Source: Moritella sp. JT01
GTDB taxonomy: Bacteria > Pseudomonadota > Gammaproteobacteria > Enterobacterales > Moritellaceae
DNA length: 64,000 bases
Assembly: GCF_001574435.1 (NCBI RefSeq)
Contig: NZ_LOCN01000003.1
Coordinates: 109,139 to 173,138, forward strand
Reading direction: 5' to 3'
Positions within the stretch are counted from its first letter, which is position 1. Each line of letters starts with the position of its first letter. The position numbers were made by a program, and so were the translations under genes. The notes below the pieces were generated by a model, which was not told the origin of the DNA, did no database searches, and saw nothing but the letters and a program-made list of their open reading frames with translations. Shown here piece by piece: positions 1 through 8,583 of this stretch.

Positions 1-672
1 CAAAAGCGTGTCGATGGTTTAATGTTGATGTGCAGTGAAGTTGAAAGCCAAGGTTTTAATCTATTTGAACGTCACAAACCAGTACCGACAGTCGTGATGG
101 ATTGGGGCCCAACTAATTTTCCTTGCGATAAGATCCAAGATAACTCTCATCGCGGTGGTTATATGGCCACACAACATCTTATTGCTAAAGGTCATACCGA
201 GATCGGTTGCATTACGGGTGTATTAGATAAGCTAACCGCACAGCAGCGTTTTTCGGGATTTACTCAAGCCATGGAAGAAGCGGGCTTGGCCATTAATCCG
301 AAATGGATTACAGCGGGTGACTTTGAATGCGAAGGCGGCGAAAAAGCGTTTGCCGAAATGGTTGCCAACGGCCCATTACCATCTGCATTATTTGTTTGTA
401 ACGATATGATGGCGATGAGTGTGATCAATAGCGCCAGTAAAAAGGGTATTTCAGTACCGGAAGATTTGTCTATTATCGGTTATGATGATATTAAACTCGC
501 TAAATATATTACCCCCTCATTAACTACTATTCACCAGCCGAAACATCGTTTAGGACAAAAAGCGGTCGATATGTTACTCGAACAAATTAATTCAAAGACT
601 GAAAGTAACCAGATTATTGAATTAGAACCTACTTTAGTCGAACGTGATAGTGTTAAAGCATTAAATTGTTGA
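1..672 (+). CDS. rbsR: RbsR-like LacI-family transcriptional repressor, 3' part
   Basis: The frame is open from base 1, so the N-terminal helix-turn-helix lies outside the window. What remains is the periplasmic-binding-protein-like effector domain of a LacI/GalR repressor. It begins QKRVDGLMLMC and carries PTVVMDW, KIQDNS, GHTEIGCITG, IGYDDIKLA and LTTIHQPKHRLG. The KIQDNS and CITGxLDK segments resemble E. coli RbsR more than PurR. RbsR represses ribose uptake and catabolism genes and releases DNA when ribose or a phosphate derivative binds. No ribose genes follow downstream, so any rbs operon must lie upstream. The family is certain; the ligand is inferred from similarity. Confidence 0.82.
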   Translation, partial: QKRVDGLMLMCSEVESQGFNLFERHKPVPTVVMDWGPTNFPCDKIQDNSHRGGYMATQHLIAKGHTEIGCITGVLDKLTAQQRFSGFTQAMEEAGLAINPKWITAGDFECEGGEKAFAEMVANGPLPSALFVCNDMMAMSVINSASKKGISVPEDLSIIGYDDIKLAKYITPSLTTIHQPKHRLGQKAVDMLLEQINSKTESNQIIELEPTLVERDSVKALNC

Positions 673-676
673 TACA

Positions 677-733
677 GCGCAAGACCATTTAATCCTGCCC
701 CTACAATCGCTACTTTCAGATTTTTTTGTCCAT
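677..733 (-). pseudogene. Relic of the N-terminus of an FAD-dependent oxidoreductase
   Basis: Read on the minus strand, this stretch encodes LKVAIVGAGLNGLA, the beta-alpha-beta Rossmann motif (GxGxxG) that opens many FAD-binding monooxygenases. The ATG at 733 is in a different frame because of a run of seven A residues. One extra A would join MDKK to NLKVAIVG. The frame then runs into the end of the LacI-family gene, with no continuation of an oxidoreductase. It looks like a decayed start left by a rearrangement. The motif is short, so chance is not excluded. Confidence 0.35.
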
Positions 734-984
734 TAACTTCTCAGTTGTTCTCAAGTGCACTTTGTTGCATTGGATATGACTGACTGTCCGAGTCTGGAAA
801 TGTAACATAATATCGCGTCTGTTCACATAAATGGCAATGTTAACCTGCTGTTTAACATCACTATTAGAATGATCATCACTATGGCGTAAATGTTTAAGTT
901 GTTGATTGTAGGTACTTTTTTCTAATTGAATTTGTTTAAAATTGTAACGTAAGGATTATATGTATTTTAAAAGAGGGATTAAAG

Positions 985-1107
985 ATGAAATGTTGTGAAA
1001 ACGCGACAGTGAAGAGAGTGAGTCGAAATTGGTTTGAAAAATTATTTTATAGCAGTATTCATAAATGTAATCACTGCGGTAATGTGTTTAAGCTTAAAGC
1101 GGGTTAA
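985..1107 (+). CDS. Small zinc-ribbon-like protein (40 residues)
   Basis: A 40-codon frame starts MKCCENATVKRV and ends with CNHCGNVFKLKAG. A good ribosome binding site (AGAGGG, about 7 bases upstream) selects the ATG at 985. The CC pair at residues 3-4 and the CxxC at residues 28-31 could form a four-cysteine zinc site. The middle is basic and aromatic (RNWFEKLFY). Small proteins ending in CxxCG with an aromatic tail occur in marine gammaproteobacteria, but I cannot name this family or its role. A hairpin terminator follows at 1183, which supports a short monocistronic transcript. Confidence 0.6.
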   Translation: MKCCENATVKRVSRNWFEKLFYSSIHKCNHCGNVFKLKAG

Positions 1108-1182
1108 TTATAGTTATCGAATATAAGTTCGATAATAACAACGAACTTAGAGGTCGTTTATGAAGGTCATATTGACATAAAT

Positions 1183-1217
1183 AAGTCCATGCTTTGAGCT
1201 GAATGGACTTTTATTTT
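1183..1217 (+). terminator. Intrinsic terminator after the zinc-ribbon gene
   Basis: An 8-bp perfect stem AAGTCCAT/ATGGACTT encloses a 12-base loop and is followed by TTATTTTT. The loop side reads ATGCTTTGAG, similar to the repeated element at 6418 and 9294. Confidence 0.7.
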
Positions 1218-1619
1218 TAATCCAAGCGTATTAATATTCCCTTCTTGTACCCCATTCAAATTCAATCTTCCTTGTTCACACACTATGCTATAAGTCACAT
1301 CGCCTGATTTTTATTTCAAACTTTCATCTAACTCGAATATTACTAATTTTTAAATTTTTTCTTCTAACTATAAATATGTCGTTAAAATGTCATAAACTCA
1401 GTGATATCGCGCATACTCACAAAGAGATACTTGAACTCGCTTGCAAATGTAGTAACTCGCTTTAAATTTAAAAATGAGGATGCTAATTTCTATTCTGTTC
1501 ATTAACAATAAAAAGAGTAGTAACAAAATGATAAGTAATAGATTATTAACATTACGCTTAATAGTGTTCAGCACCGGAACGCGAGTAAACTCCATGATAT
1601 TTGAAGCAGGAGTCATGGA
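1218..1619. other. Intergenic stretch without recognisable gene
   Basis: AT-rich DNA between the terminator at 1183 and the secreted protein gene at 1620. A 97-codon frame on the minus strand overlaps the start of the next gene. It has low-complexity Ile/Leu/Asn composition and no family resemblance, so I treat it as chance. No clear promoter was identified. Confidence 0.5.
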
Positions 1620-2267
1620 ATGACAAAGCAAATAGCAGCTGTATGTTTTTTTGCCTGCCTGAGTACTCAGACTTATGCAGAAAGTGAACAAGAGATCACT
1701 AGTTCAACTGCAGGAGGGGTGTATACAGCATATGAATCTATTCATCAGGTAAGAGATTTGATGAAAGAACGTGGGTTCACTCTACATCGCTGTGGAATTC
1801 AAAAAATACAAAAACTTGCTTCAGAAGATGAAACACCTTATAGCCAAATCCAATGTTTGTACTCAAAACCAGGACAGGCTCCCAGCGAAATATCGGAGGA
1901 AGCCTACTGGCATTTAAATATTTTTTATGATGTAGATAGTGGATATTATAGAGCAGGTAGTGAATTTACTGATAATTATCAAAGTCGTGTCTATACACAT
2001 GCTCCGGATTACCTTTTCGATGTTGGACCTAAGTATTATCGAGAACGCGCGAGGGTTTTGGATCTTGGTATGAAGGTGGAAGACTGCAATCTTCAGAGAA
2101 TTTACTACATTGTGCAACCAGCTGAGGATACTTATTTGTCTCATATCGCATCCTGCTCTGTATATCAAAGTGAGGGGGAGTTATTTGGGAATATTAATAT
2201 GGAAATTAACTACACACCAGAAAACATGGGCTACAGTGAGGGTTTTGTAACATTTAATGAGCTTTAG
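1620..2267 (+). CDS. Secreted protein of unknown function
   Basis: The 215-residue product begins MTKQIAAVCFFACLSTQTYAES, a plausible Sec signal peptide cleaved near residue 20 (TYA-ES). CAGGAG 7 bases upstream supports the ATG at 1620. An overlapping ATGGAATGA at 1615 is too close to that site. The mature part is rich in Tyr and acidic residues. Four cysteines (about residues 58, 79, 160 and 180) could form two disulfides, consistent with a periplasmic or exported protein. I recognise no domain. The gene stands alone: a strong terminator follows at 2315 and no related gene adjoins it. Confidence 0.65.
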   Translation: MTKQIAAVCFFACLSTQTYAESEQEITSSTAGGVYTAYESIHQVRDLMKERGFTLHRCGIQKIQKLASEDETPYSQIQCLYSKPGQAPSEISEEAYWHLNIFYDVDSGYYRAGSEFTDNYQSRVYTHAPDYLFDVGPKYYRERARVLDLGMKVEDCNLQRIYYIVQPAEDTYLSHIASCSVYQSEGELFGNINMEINYTPENMGYSEGFVTFNEL

Positions 2268-2314
2268 GAGGAAATAAAGCTTTGTCTCTTATCCCTTGCT
2301 CGTTGATGTAAATC

Positions 2315-2359
2315 AAAATACACACTTTTATATCTAGGTACAAAAGTGTGTATTTTTTA
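2315..2359 (+). terminator. Strong intrinsic terminator
   Basis: A 15-bp perfect stem (AAAATACACACTTTT paired with AAAAGTGTGTATTTT) has a 12-base loop and ends in a T run. It lies 48 bases after the stop of the secreted protein gene. The A/T symmetry means it could act on both strands. Confidence 0.85.
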
Positions 2360-2419
2360 TCGATGGACTTATATTGTCATATTAGCCAGTTGCCTAAACA
2401 AGACGCGTAAGGTATCTAA

Positions 2420-2530
2420 CGCTTTAATATTGCATACGAAAAAGTGGTTTACCTGATAGAGCCTACAGATGAAACCGCCCGTTTAGCAGGTAAGAACGTC
2501 ATGATATATGACTACCCGGAGGCACATTAA
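2420..2530 (+). pseudogene. Degenerate transposase C-terminus
   Basis: Between in-frame stops at 2417 and 2528 the frame reads RFNIAYEKVVYLIEPTDE followed by TARLAGKNVMIYDYPEAH. The YLIEPTDETARLAGKNVMIYDYP segment recalls the C-terminal tail of ISNCY-type transposases, whose usual pattern is a residue run ending RRLRGKxVxVYEYPDG. The preceding frame is broken and no terminal repeats were found, so only a relic remains. The family assignment is from memory of that motif and is tentative. Confidence 0.45.
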
Positions 2531-3001
2531 GCATAAAGCATTGTGGTAAGACGTAGGCTATCCAAAATTAGAATAAAAGCAGGAAATAATATCACTATAA
2601 GACACTAATTTAGTGTAACCCAATCTATCATCGGATCGTTTGTTATCTTGTTCCATAGTTAAAATGCAGTCATATCAGCCACAATTACTTCTCCTCCCTC
2701 TTATTTTTAAATATCCCATGATTGGACTGATGATACCCAAGCTGACAATTTATATTTTCAATACATGATATCGCCTATGAATATATATTAAGTGGTTAAT
2801 AATCAATCATTTTAGAGTGTGTTTATTATTACAGTGTTATGAATTTTAGTTATAAAAATACTTAAAGTGTGATGCATGCACTAATTATTTCTATTACTTT
2901 TGGAATACCTCTCAAGTTTAGTTTATTTATTTTGCAAAAAAATTCATTAGTAATAAATTAACGAAACATTTACAAATAATTTACAAATTAAGAGTGGTTA
3001 A
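2531..3001. other. AT-rich intergenic stretch upstream of the prtV companion gene
   Basis: About 470 bases with no supportable gene. The last 150 bases are very AT-rich (runs of AATTTAC and TTATTTATTTTG) and probably contain the promoter of the small secreted protein gene at 3002. I could not fix -35 and -10 hexamers with confidence. Confidence 0.4.
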
Positions 3002-3340
3002 ATGAAAATAGTCTTTTGTTTGGCGATGTCGCTTATTAGTCACTTAGTGTTTGCTTCTGTTCCTGCGGATGAACACGAAAGGTTACTCGGTGCCTTGATA
3101 GCCAGAGGTGTCATTTGCGAAGGCCTTAATCGCGATCAGCAACAAAAGGCTTTGGCAATATATTTACAGCGTAAGCAGCGGCATAACAGCATGAATAAAC
3201 CGAGTAATCTAAAGCATTCGGTGTATTCCGACAGCGATGCTCCTAACGTCAAAACTGCTAACGACTTACATGCAGAAATGCCTAATTCGGAGCGTGTAAA
3301 TTCGAATAAAAAAAATACCTGCATTCTACCGCCTGAATAA
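3002..3340 (+). CDS. Small secreted protein resembling the PrtV propeptide
   Basis: The 112-residue product has a signal peptide (MKIVFCLAMSLISHLVFAS). Its next segment reads EHERLLGALIARGV, then a short turn, then QQQKALAIYLQRKQRH. This matches in pattern the start of the mature region of the metalloprotease encoded 112 bases downstream (NEEKLAEMLVRRGL, then SDAVKSYLDNKIKHG). The remainder is polar and low in hydrophobics, probably disordered, with one Cys near the end. It may be a detached propeptide-like domain, a possible inhibitor or chaperone of the protease, or a truncated duplicate. No catalytic motif is present. The homology is my own reading by eye; the function is unknown. Confidence 0.6.
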   Translation: MKIVFCLAMSLISHLVFASVPADEHERLLGALIARGVICEGLNRDQQQKALAIYLQRKQRHNSMNKPSNLKHSVYSDSDAPNVKTANDLHAEMPNSERVNSNKKNTCILPPE

Positions 3341-3451
3341 TCCCGGTTGAGAATACTCATAAGGAATCAATTAGCATGTTTGCTGATCCTAATTAACAGG
3401 TTCAGCGGAGCGTGGTGATAATAAAATGGAAAATAATAACAAGGAAATATA

Positions 3452-6211
3452 ATGAAAAAACTCAAACATACACTGGTTGCAACCGCGATCATCAGCTTAC
3501 TTGGTGTCAATGCTGTGCATGCGAAAACACCGGTAGACTTGGGGGTGGTTAATGAAGAAAAGTTGGCCGAAATGCTGGTTCGCAGGGGATTACTTGATGA
3601 CTCTGCGTCATTACAGGAAAGATCTGATGCAGTAAAAAGTTATTTAGACAATAAGATAAAACATGGATTTAGCGGTGATGCTCAATTTGGGAAGCAAGCC
3701 AAACTTCATCAAAGTCGAATTATTAATGTTATCGAAAAACAGCAGGGTTTGAAAAAATCGAGTGTATTTACGCTGGAAATTACGAATAAGCGCACCGATA
3801 AAGTCTTGGCACTTTTGATCGATTTTCCCGACCTACCATGGGATGATAATCAGCTTACTGAAGAGCATACTTCGATGCTTTACCCTAGCTATTCTCCAGA
3901 ACATTATCAGACCCTGTTATTCTCAGATACAGGCTACACTGGCCCGAAAGGTAATAACTTAATCTCTATGCGTCAATATTACGAGCAAGAATCAGGAGAT
4001 AGTTACAGTGTTTCGGGTCAAGCTACAGGTTGGTATAGAGCGGAGAACAATGCCGCTTATTACGGAGGTAACTCTGCGACAACAGACAATGACAAAAATG
4101 CCCAAGCGTTAGTGCGCGAGGCGCTGGCACAGCTCGCTAAAGATCCGAGTGTGAATCTGGCCGACTATGATATCGAAGATCGTTATGACTTTGACGGTGA
4201 CGGTAACTTCCGTGAACCCGATGGTGTTATCGATCATCTTATGGTCTTTCATGCCTCTGTTGGTGAAGAAGCGGGTGGTGGTGTATTGGGCCCTGATGCG
4301 ATTTGGTCTCATCGCTTTAACCTTGGTCAGCCATATGTGCTTGAAGGTACGACGAGTTCTGTACCTGCACAATTTAATGGTAACTATGCAGCGTTTGATT
4401 ATACGATGCAGCCAATAGACGCCGCAGCAGGGGTTTGTGCGCATGAATATGGTCACGATTTAGGCCTGCCTGATGAGTATGATACTCAGTATACCGGCGC
4501 TGGAGAACCTGTGTCTTACTGGTCTATCATGTCTTCTGGTAGCTGGGCTGGTAAAATTGGTGGGACCCAACCGACAGCGTTCAGCTCATGGGCTAAAACC
4601 TTTTTGCAAACTGCAATTGGTGGTCGCTGGATCAATGACGAACGATTATCTATTGAAGAGCTAAAAGATAAAGAGCTGTTCTTTACCCTGTTCCAAACGA
4701 CAGATAACGATCGCCCGAATATGGTTCGCATTGACTTACCTGTGAAGAAAAGCGAAGGGTTAAAACCGTTCGAAGGTTTAGCTCAGTTCCATTCTGAACA
4801 GGGTGACGGCCTGAAAAATTCGATGAGCAGAAGCTTAGATATTCCGACGGCTGATACAGTTAAGCTGACATTTAAAGCTTGGTATCAAATCGAAAAAGAT
4901 TATGATTTTGCTCGTGTACTTATTAACGGAAAACCAATCACGGGTAATATTACGACTCTGGATGATCCGCTTAATACTGGTTTAGCGCCAGCGATTAGTG
5001 GTGAATCTGATGGTTGGATCGATGCTGAATTTGATCTGTCGGCTTACGCAGGACAAACGGTTACGCTTGGTTTTGATTACATCACGGATGGTGGCCTAGC
5101 AATGAAAGGACTGTTCCTTGATAACATTGCACTGGTTAGTGATGGTGAGCGTACGCTGATTGATGATGCAGAATCAACGTCGACATTCGACCTTAACGGC
5201 TTTAAAACCAACACTGGATTCTATGAGTCTAACCATTATTACTTGCTACAATGGCGTAGTCATAACGGCGTTGATGAAGGTTTAAAAAATATTAAACGTA
5301 TGGACCAGCTAATGACCTTTGAGCCTGGACTGGTTATTTGGTACGTTGACGATTCATTTAAGGACAACGCGGTAGGCAAACATCCAGGTCAAGGTTGGCT
5401 TGGTGTTTTAGATGCAGATCAGAACGCGCTATTATGGGCGGACACTGGTCTTGCGGCACAAACTCGTTTTCAAGTTCGTGATGCCGCGTTCTCGTTACAT
5501 GATCAAACTGAATTTCGTTTGACTGCTAGCGATGGCAATGTACTGGAAGATAGTAATCTTGCGGCCAATGGTCATTTTGCTGATAATCAAGATTACAGTT
5601 TACCACAAGCGCCAGATTCAGGGCGTATCGTGACTGAATATGGTCTCGTTATCGATGTACTCAACCAGGCAGATAACAACGAATACGGTGTGCTCAAAGT
5701 TTCTTATTCTGAGGCTCCGAATGTTGCACCTCAAGCTATATTTGACGTTGTTGTTGACGGACTTGAGGTTACAGCTACAAACAGAAGTACTGATAGTGAT
5801 GGTAAGATTACGAGTTATCTGTGGGATTTTGGTAACGGTCAGAGCAGTGCTGAAAACTCACCAGTGTGGAAGTACACTGAAAGCGGTAGCTATACGGTAA
5901 CCCTGACGGTAACTGATAATGATGGCGCAACTGCGACAGTATCGGAAACAATTAACGTTGTTGCTCCAAATGTTGAACCTGAAGTGGGTGCGAAATACAT
6001 TCACTTAGGTCGTCTAGTCACATTATGGTCAACAAGTACTGACAGTGACGGTCGTATTGTTGATACCGAATGGCAATTACCGAACGGTAAGACTAAGCGT
6101 GGTCGCCTTATTACGGCAATGTTTCCTTCATACGGTCACCATGTTGTGACATTGAAGGTAATTGATAATGATGGTGCTGTTGTCAGCAAGGTTATTAACG
6201 TTAAAATATAA
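3452..6211 (+). CDS. prtV: PrtV-like secreted M6 family metalloprotease with PKD domains
   Basis: The 919-residue product is very close in length and sequence to Vibrio cholerae PrtV as I recall it. It starts with a signal peptide (about residues 1-24), then an N-terminal prodomain to about residue 105. The M6 (immune inhibitor A) catalytic domain carries the zinc motif HEYGHDLGLPDEYD, with H331, E332 and H335. A DGDG-type acidic loop (DFDGDGNFREPDG) lies upstream of it. Two C-terminal PKD domains follow (about 750-836 and 840-919), the first with WDFGNG and VTDNDGA. PrtV is an exported protease that degrades host and matrix proteins. AAGGA upstream selects the ATG at 3452; a terminator follows 20 bases after the stop. 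Confidence 0.93.
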   Translation: MKKLKHTLVATAIISLLGVNAVHAKTPVDLGVVNEEKLAEMLVRRGLLDDSASLQERSDAVKSYLDNKIKHGFSGDAQFGKQAKLHQSRIINVIEKQQGLKKSSVFTLEITNKRTDKVLALLIDFPDLPWDDNQLTEEHTSMLYPSYSPEHYQTLLFSDTGYTGPKGNNLISMRQYYEQESGDSYSVSGQATGWYRAENNAAYYGGNSATTDNDKNAQALVREALAQLAKDPSVNLADYDIEDRYDFDGDGNFREPDGVIDHLMVFHASVGEEAGGGVLGPDAIWSHRFNLGQPYVLEGTTSSVPAQFNGNYAAFDYTMQPIDAAAGVCAHEYGHDLGLPDEYDTQYTGAGEPVSYWSIMSSGSWAGKIGGTQPTAFSSWAKTFLQTAIGGRWINDERLSIEELKDKELFFTLFQTTDNDRPNMVRIDLPVKKSEGLKPFEGLAQFHSEQGDGLKNSMSRSLDIPTADTVKLTFKAWYQIEKDYDFARVLINGKPITGNITTLDDPLNTGLAPAISGESDGWIDAEFDLSAYAGQTVTLGFDYITDGGLAMKGLFLDNIALVSDGERTLIDDAESTSTFDLNGFKTNTGFYESNHYYLLQWRSHNGVDEGLKNIKRMDQLMTFEPGLVIWYVDDSFKDNAVGKHPGQGWLGVLDADQNALLWADTGLAAQTRFQVRDAAFSLHDQTEFRLTASDGNVLEDSNLAANGHFADNQDYSLPQAPDSGRIVTEYGLVIDVLNQADNNEYGVLKVSYSEAPNVAPQAIFDVVVDGLEVTATNRSTDSDGKITSYLWDFGNGQSSAENSPVWKYTESGSYTVTLTVTDNDGATATVSETINVVAPNVEPEVGAKYIHLGRLVTLWSTSTDSDGRIVDTEWQLPNGKTKRGRLITAMFPSYGHHVVTLKVIDNDGAVVSKVINVKI

Positions 6212-6230
6212 ATGTAATAAAGGATGAGTT

Positions 6231-6256
6231 AAAGCGCCCTGTTGTGGGCGCTTTTT
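6231..6256 (+). terminator. Intrinsic terminator of prtV
   Basis: The stem AAAGCGCCC/GGGCGCTTT has a short TGTTGT loop followed by TTTT, 20 bases after the prtV stop. Confidence 0.85.
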
Positions 6257-6417
6257 AGCTATTTATTATTTTGATGTATCACTTAGTGAGTGGCAGGGCT
6301 CAGGACATAAATAATAAGGGGAGACAATATCGTTATTATATAAATTGATTCATCTATAGTTTATATAATACAGAATATAGGTGTATTTGCAGGAAGCGTA
6401 AAATGAAATATTTAGGA

Positions 6418-6453
6418 AAATGAGCCTATGCTTTGTGAGGCATCGACTCATTT
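6418..6453 (-). terminator. Palindromic repeat copy, probable terminator of the DUF535 gene
   Basis: AAATGAG (6418) pairs with CTCATTT (6447) and ATGC with GCAT, around an 8-base loop TTTGTGAG with 3-base internal bulges. It lies about 80 bases past the stop of the minus-strand DUF535 gene. A related sequence (ATGCTTTGTGAGGCA then GACTCATTT) recurs at 9294, also past a minus-strand gene. Confidence 0.5.
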
Positions 6454-6531
6454 ACGTGCTGAACTTACAATCAGTAAGAACGTGGTTTTGGCTCTTCTAA
6501 TTTATAGCCATAAGAGGGAGGCTTATACATT

Positions 6532-7413
6532 TCAATTACAGATGTCATTTAAATTATTTTTAAGCGCTTTATCGTAGTTATCTAACCAATCATATCGTTC
6601 ACTGTACATTTTTCTCTTTGTGCGTTTGATATCTTCGATATTCTTGCGTTCAGCCTTAAGCGGTAGTTTATAGAAGTAATCATTATGGGGTTCTCCATTA
6701 TGCTCTTCCCATAGGCTATTATAATCTAGATATAGTGTTCTACTATAACGTTTGGAAACCAATACATGTGCCGAATTTTGTATGGCATAAATATGTTTTA
6801 TATCCAAATTAACAGCGAGTAAACGTAATGTTTCAATCATGAATGATTTCGGACGTAAACCATAAAGTGTTTTGGTAAATAATCGGCTAAAGCCATTATC
6901 ACTCGATCCACCTTGTATGCGACCAATATAAATGTCGTTATTCATAACAGTAAATGCAAGTACATAATAGTTAGTATTTTCTGTGTCTGTTAGCGTAAGA
7001 GTAAGCTCTCCTTCTTTTCTAGAACTACGCTCAAAACTCAGATTGATAAAATACTGCTTCTCGTTAATTTCTAGTCTGTAAATCGTCAATGCATCGTTAT
7101 AAACTTGATGTCGAGCGTCAGCTGAAAATTTGTCTTCAAACCAGTTATAATGCTGAATTAAAGTATCAACAACTTCTTTTTTACTGAAGCCATTGGATAA
7201 GTAAGGCGTTACGCATTTGAATAAGAATGCTGGTTGTTTTTTAAGAAGCATTTTTCGTTCATTATTAGCGAAATTGTCATGCATTTTTTTTACGTAGGGA
7301 TAGTATACCAAAGCTCGAATGATGAACTTAATGATAGTTTTAATCTTTCCCTTGTCTTTATTATTATTGGCTTCAATGGCCATGCTAATTATATTCATGA
7401 TAATTATATTCAT
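6532..7413 (-). CDS. VirK/YbjX family (DUF535) protein
   Basis: The 293-residue protein fits the VirK/YbjX (DUF535) family. Family-like segments include GRIQGGSS, LYGLRPKSFMIETLRLLA, the VLVSKRY segment following IYAIQNSAH, and a C-terminal KRTKRKMYSERYDWLDNY. Members such as Salmonella VirK and E. coli YbjX are PhoP- or stress-linked and are associated with resistance to antimicrobial peptides; their biochemistry is not settled. The start is uncertain. The first ATG (7413) gives an Ile/Asn-rich leader, and a second at 7383 (MAIEAN) is equally possible; neither has a clear ribosome site. The gene stands alone in an accessory, AT-rich region. Confidence 0.75.
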   Translation of the reverse strand: MNIIIMNIISMAIEANNNKDKGKIKTIIKFIIRALVYYPYVKKMHDNFANNERKMLLKKQPAFLFKCVTPYLSNGFSKKEVVDTLIQHYNWFEDKFSADARHQVYNDALTIYRLEINEKQYFINLSFERSSRKEGELTLTLTDTENTNYYVLAFTVMNNDIYIGRIQGGSSDNGFSRLFTKTLYGLRPKSFMIETLRLLAVNLDIKHIYAIQNSAHVLVSKRYSRTLYLDYNSLWEEHNGEPHNDYFYKLPLKAERKNIEDIKRTKRKMYSERYDWLDNYDKALKNNLNDICN

Positions 7414-7448
7414 GTTCAGTTATTAAAAGAAACAAGATATATATAAAG

Positions 7449-7560
7449 TGTAGTGGTCAAAAAATTGGGGCCATAGTTTTGTATGTAATTGTCAGTGAAT
7501 TTCGGGCCGCATGTTGTTGTAGTGATTCAGTGCGTTTGACCCTCTGTCGGAGGCTTTTAG
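7449..7560 (-). pseudogene. Possible 3' end of a decayed IS3-type transposase
   Basis: On the minus strand, bases 7560 down to about 7492 read LKASDRGSNALNHYNNMRPEIH before a stop. YNNMRP resembles the YNxxRPH motif near the C-terminus of IS3-family transposases. About 45 bases past the stop the + strand reads TGTAGTGGTCAAAAAATTGG, which begins with the TG expected of such an element's outer end. The rest of the element is absent. The motif is short and the assignment is weak. Confidence 0.3.
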
Positions 7561-7894
7561 TGTCTTATTTATTATAGTTTGATTCTTTAAATATACAAAA
7601 CCGATTGTCACATCGACCTGATGGTCGTCACTATGATATTGGCAAGGTGTTGTAATTATTGGTTATTAAAAGCTTGCTTTAGGTGGGGTAATCCATAACT
7701 AAAATATATCAATACAGTTGGGATGGGGGAGTCTGGACATGAACAATATTTCAGAAAATAAGGGGATTAGTGAGTTTAAATTAAAGATTAGAATTGTAAT
7801 GATAGCGTGATTTTGTACTATTTTGGTGAATGTCTATTTCAGCGTAAATGTAACGTGATCCCCCCATTTTCTATTGAATTGTGTTTATTCATAC
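7561..7894. other. Gene-poor stretch with a repeated 15-mer
   Basis: No supportable gene. Bases 7815-7829 read GTACTATTTTGGTGA, repeated exactly at 8723-8737. A 23-codon frame at 7739-7810 has a GGAG site but no other support. Confidence 0.35.
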
Positions 7895-8113
7895 CTACGT
7901 CAGAATGACCATTCTAGCTATTGACTGAAAAAGAAATAGGATTAGTACTGAGCAAGTCGTTAGCCTTAATATTAGGTCTGAATACTTGCTTATCGCTGTG
8001 TCATATTTCCATTCCTGAGTCGCCACTATCGTGTAGAAATGATATGCAATAAATAAGAGGATGATAATTTGTGTAGCGATATGGCTAATTTCTAATATTG
8101 TATCGGTATTCAT
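7895..8113 (-). CDS. Small two-helix membrane protein, unknown
   Basis: The 72-residue frame starts MNTDTILEISHIATQI. Two hydrophobic segments (about residues 10-28 and 50-70) flank a polar loop rich in Lys, Asp and Ser. It ends shortly after a second membrane helix. GAG lies about 8 bases before the ATG. I recognise no family. It sits among other small membrane protein genes in an accessory region. It is probably real because of its coherent hydropathy, but conservation is unknown. Confidence 0.45.
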   Translation of the reverse strand: MNTDTILEISHIATQIIILLFIAYHFYTIVATQEWKYDTAISKYSDLILRLTTCSVLILFLFQSIARMVILT

Positions 8114-8340
8114 TGTGTCGTCTCAATCATTGAGTTTTAACTAAACCTAGCAACAATGTTGATTTTGAATGGGCGAGTACACTTCCTTTTACTGAAATGT
8201 GACAGGGTAGGATAGGTTAATTATTTTTTTGAGATGTGAGTTGTTCGCTAGGTACAATATGTTAAATAGGCAAAAGTAGTTCGCTAGTCTTACATAGCGA
8301 ACTACTGATTATTTAGATTTCATGTAGCATGCGTTATTAG

Positions 8341-8583
8341 CTATAGTTTTCTACCGAGGCGTTTTTCTACTTGCTTCTTTTCCCAGTCAGCACCAAAAAA
8401 ATTTAAAATTTCAAAGGCACTTAAACCATGACTCACAATACCAATCCCCCAACCTATTGCAGGCCACCACGCCCAAATATAATTTGGACCTGTGATCAAG
8501 TTTATAGCGAAGAGTAATGTTATAACTGACACATAAGAAATAAGGTTTGAGTAGAAAGCCTTAATAGACTTTACTTGCCACAA
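8341..8583 (-). CDS. 2TM domain-containing protein
   Basis: The 80-residue product matches the bacterial 2TM domain pattern. A short basic-aromatic lead (KSIKAFYSNLISYVSV) is followed by AINLITGPNYIWAWWP, then AIGWGIGIVSHGLSAF, then FFGADWEKKQVEKRL. Such domains appear alone or attached to sensor and LytTR proteins; their role is unknown. There is no ATG. The only start in the frame is TTG at 8583, with an in-frame TGA 15 bases before it and no obvious ribosome site. Either the TTG is used, or the 5' end has been lost and the gene is decaying. Confidence 0.65.
   Translation of the reverse strand: MWQVKSIKAFYSNLISYVSVITLLFAINLITGPNYIWAWWPAIGWGIGIVSHGLSAFEILNFFGADWEKKQVEKRLGRKL

Noticed and set aside
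1615..1623. ATGGAATGA mini-frame overlapping the start of the 215-residue secreted protein
   Set aside because: The ribosome site is only 2-3 bases away from this ATG, too close for use; likely coincidence.
1398..1691. 97-codon frame on the minus strand overlapping the start of the secreted protein gene
   Set aside because: Low-complexity composition, no ribosome site, antisense to a better-supported gene with signal peptide and ribosome site.
7739..7810. 23-codon frame with a GGAG site
   Set aside because: The peptide is short, mixed and has no terminator or promoter context; a G-rich run makes the ribosome site easy to obtain by chance.
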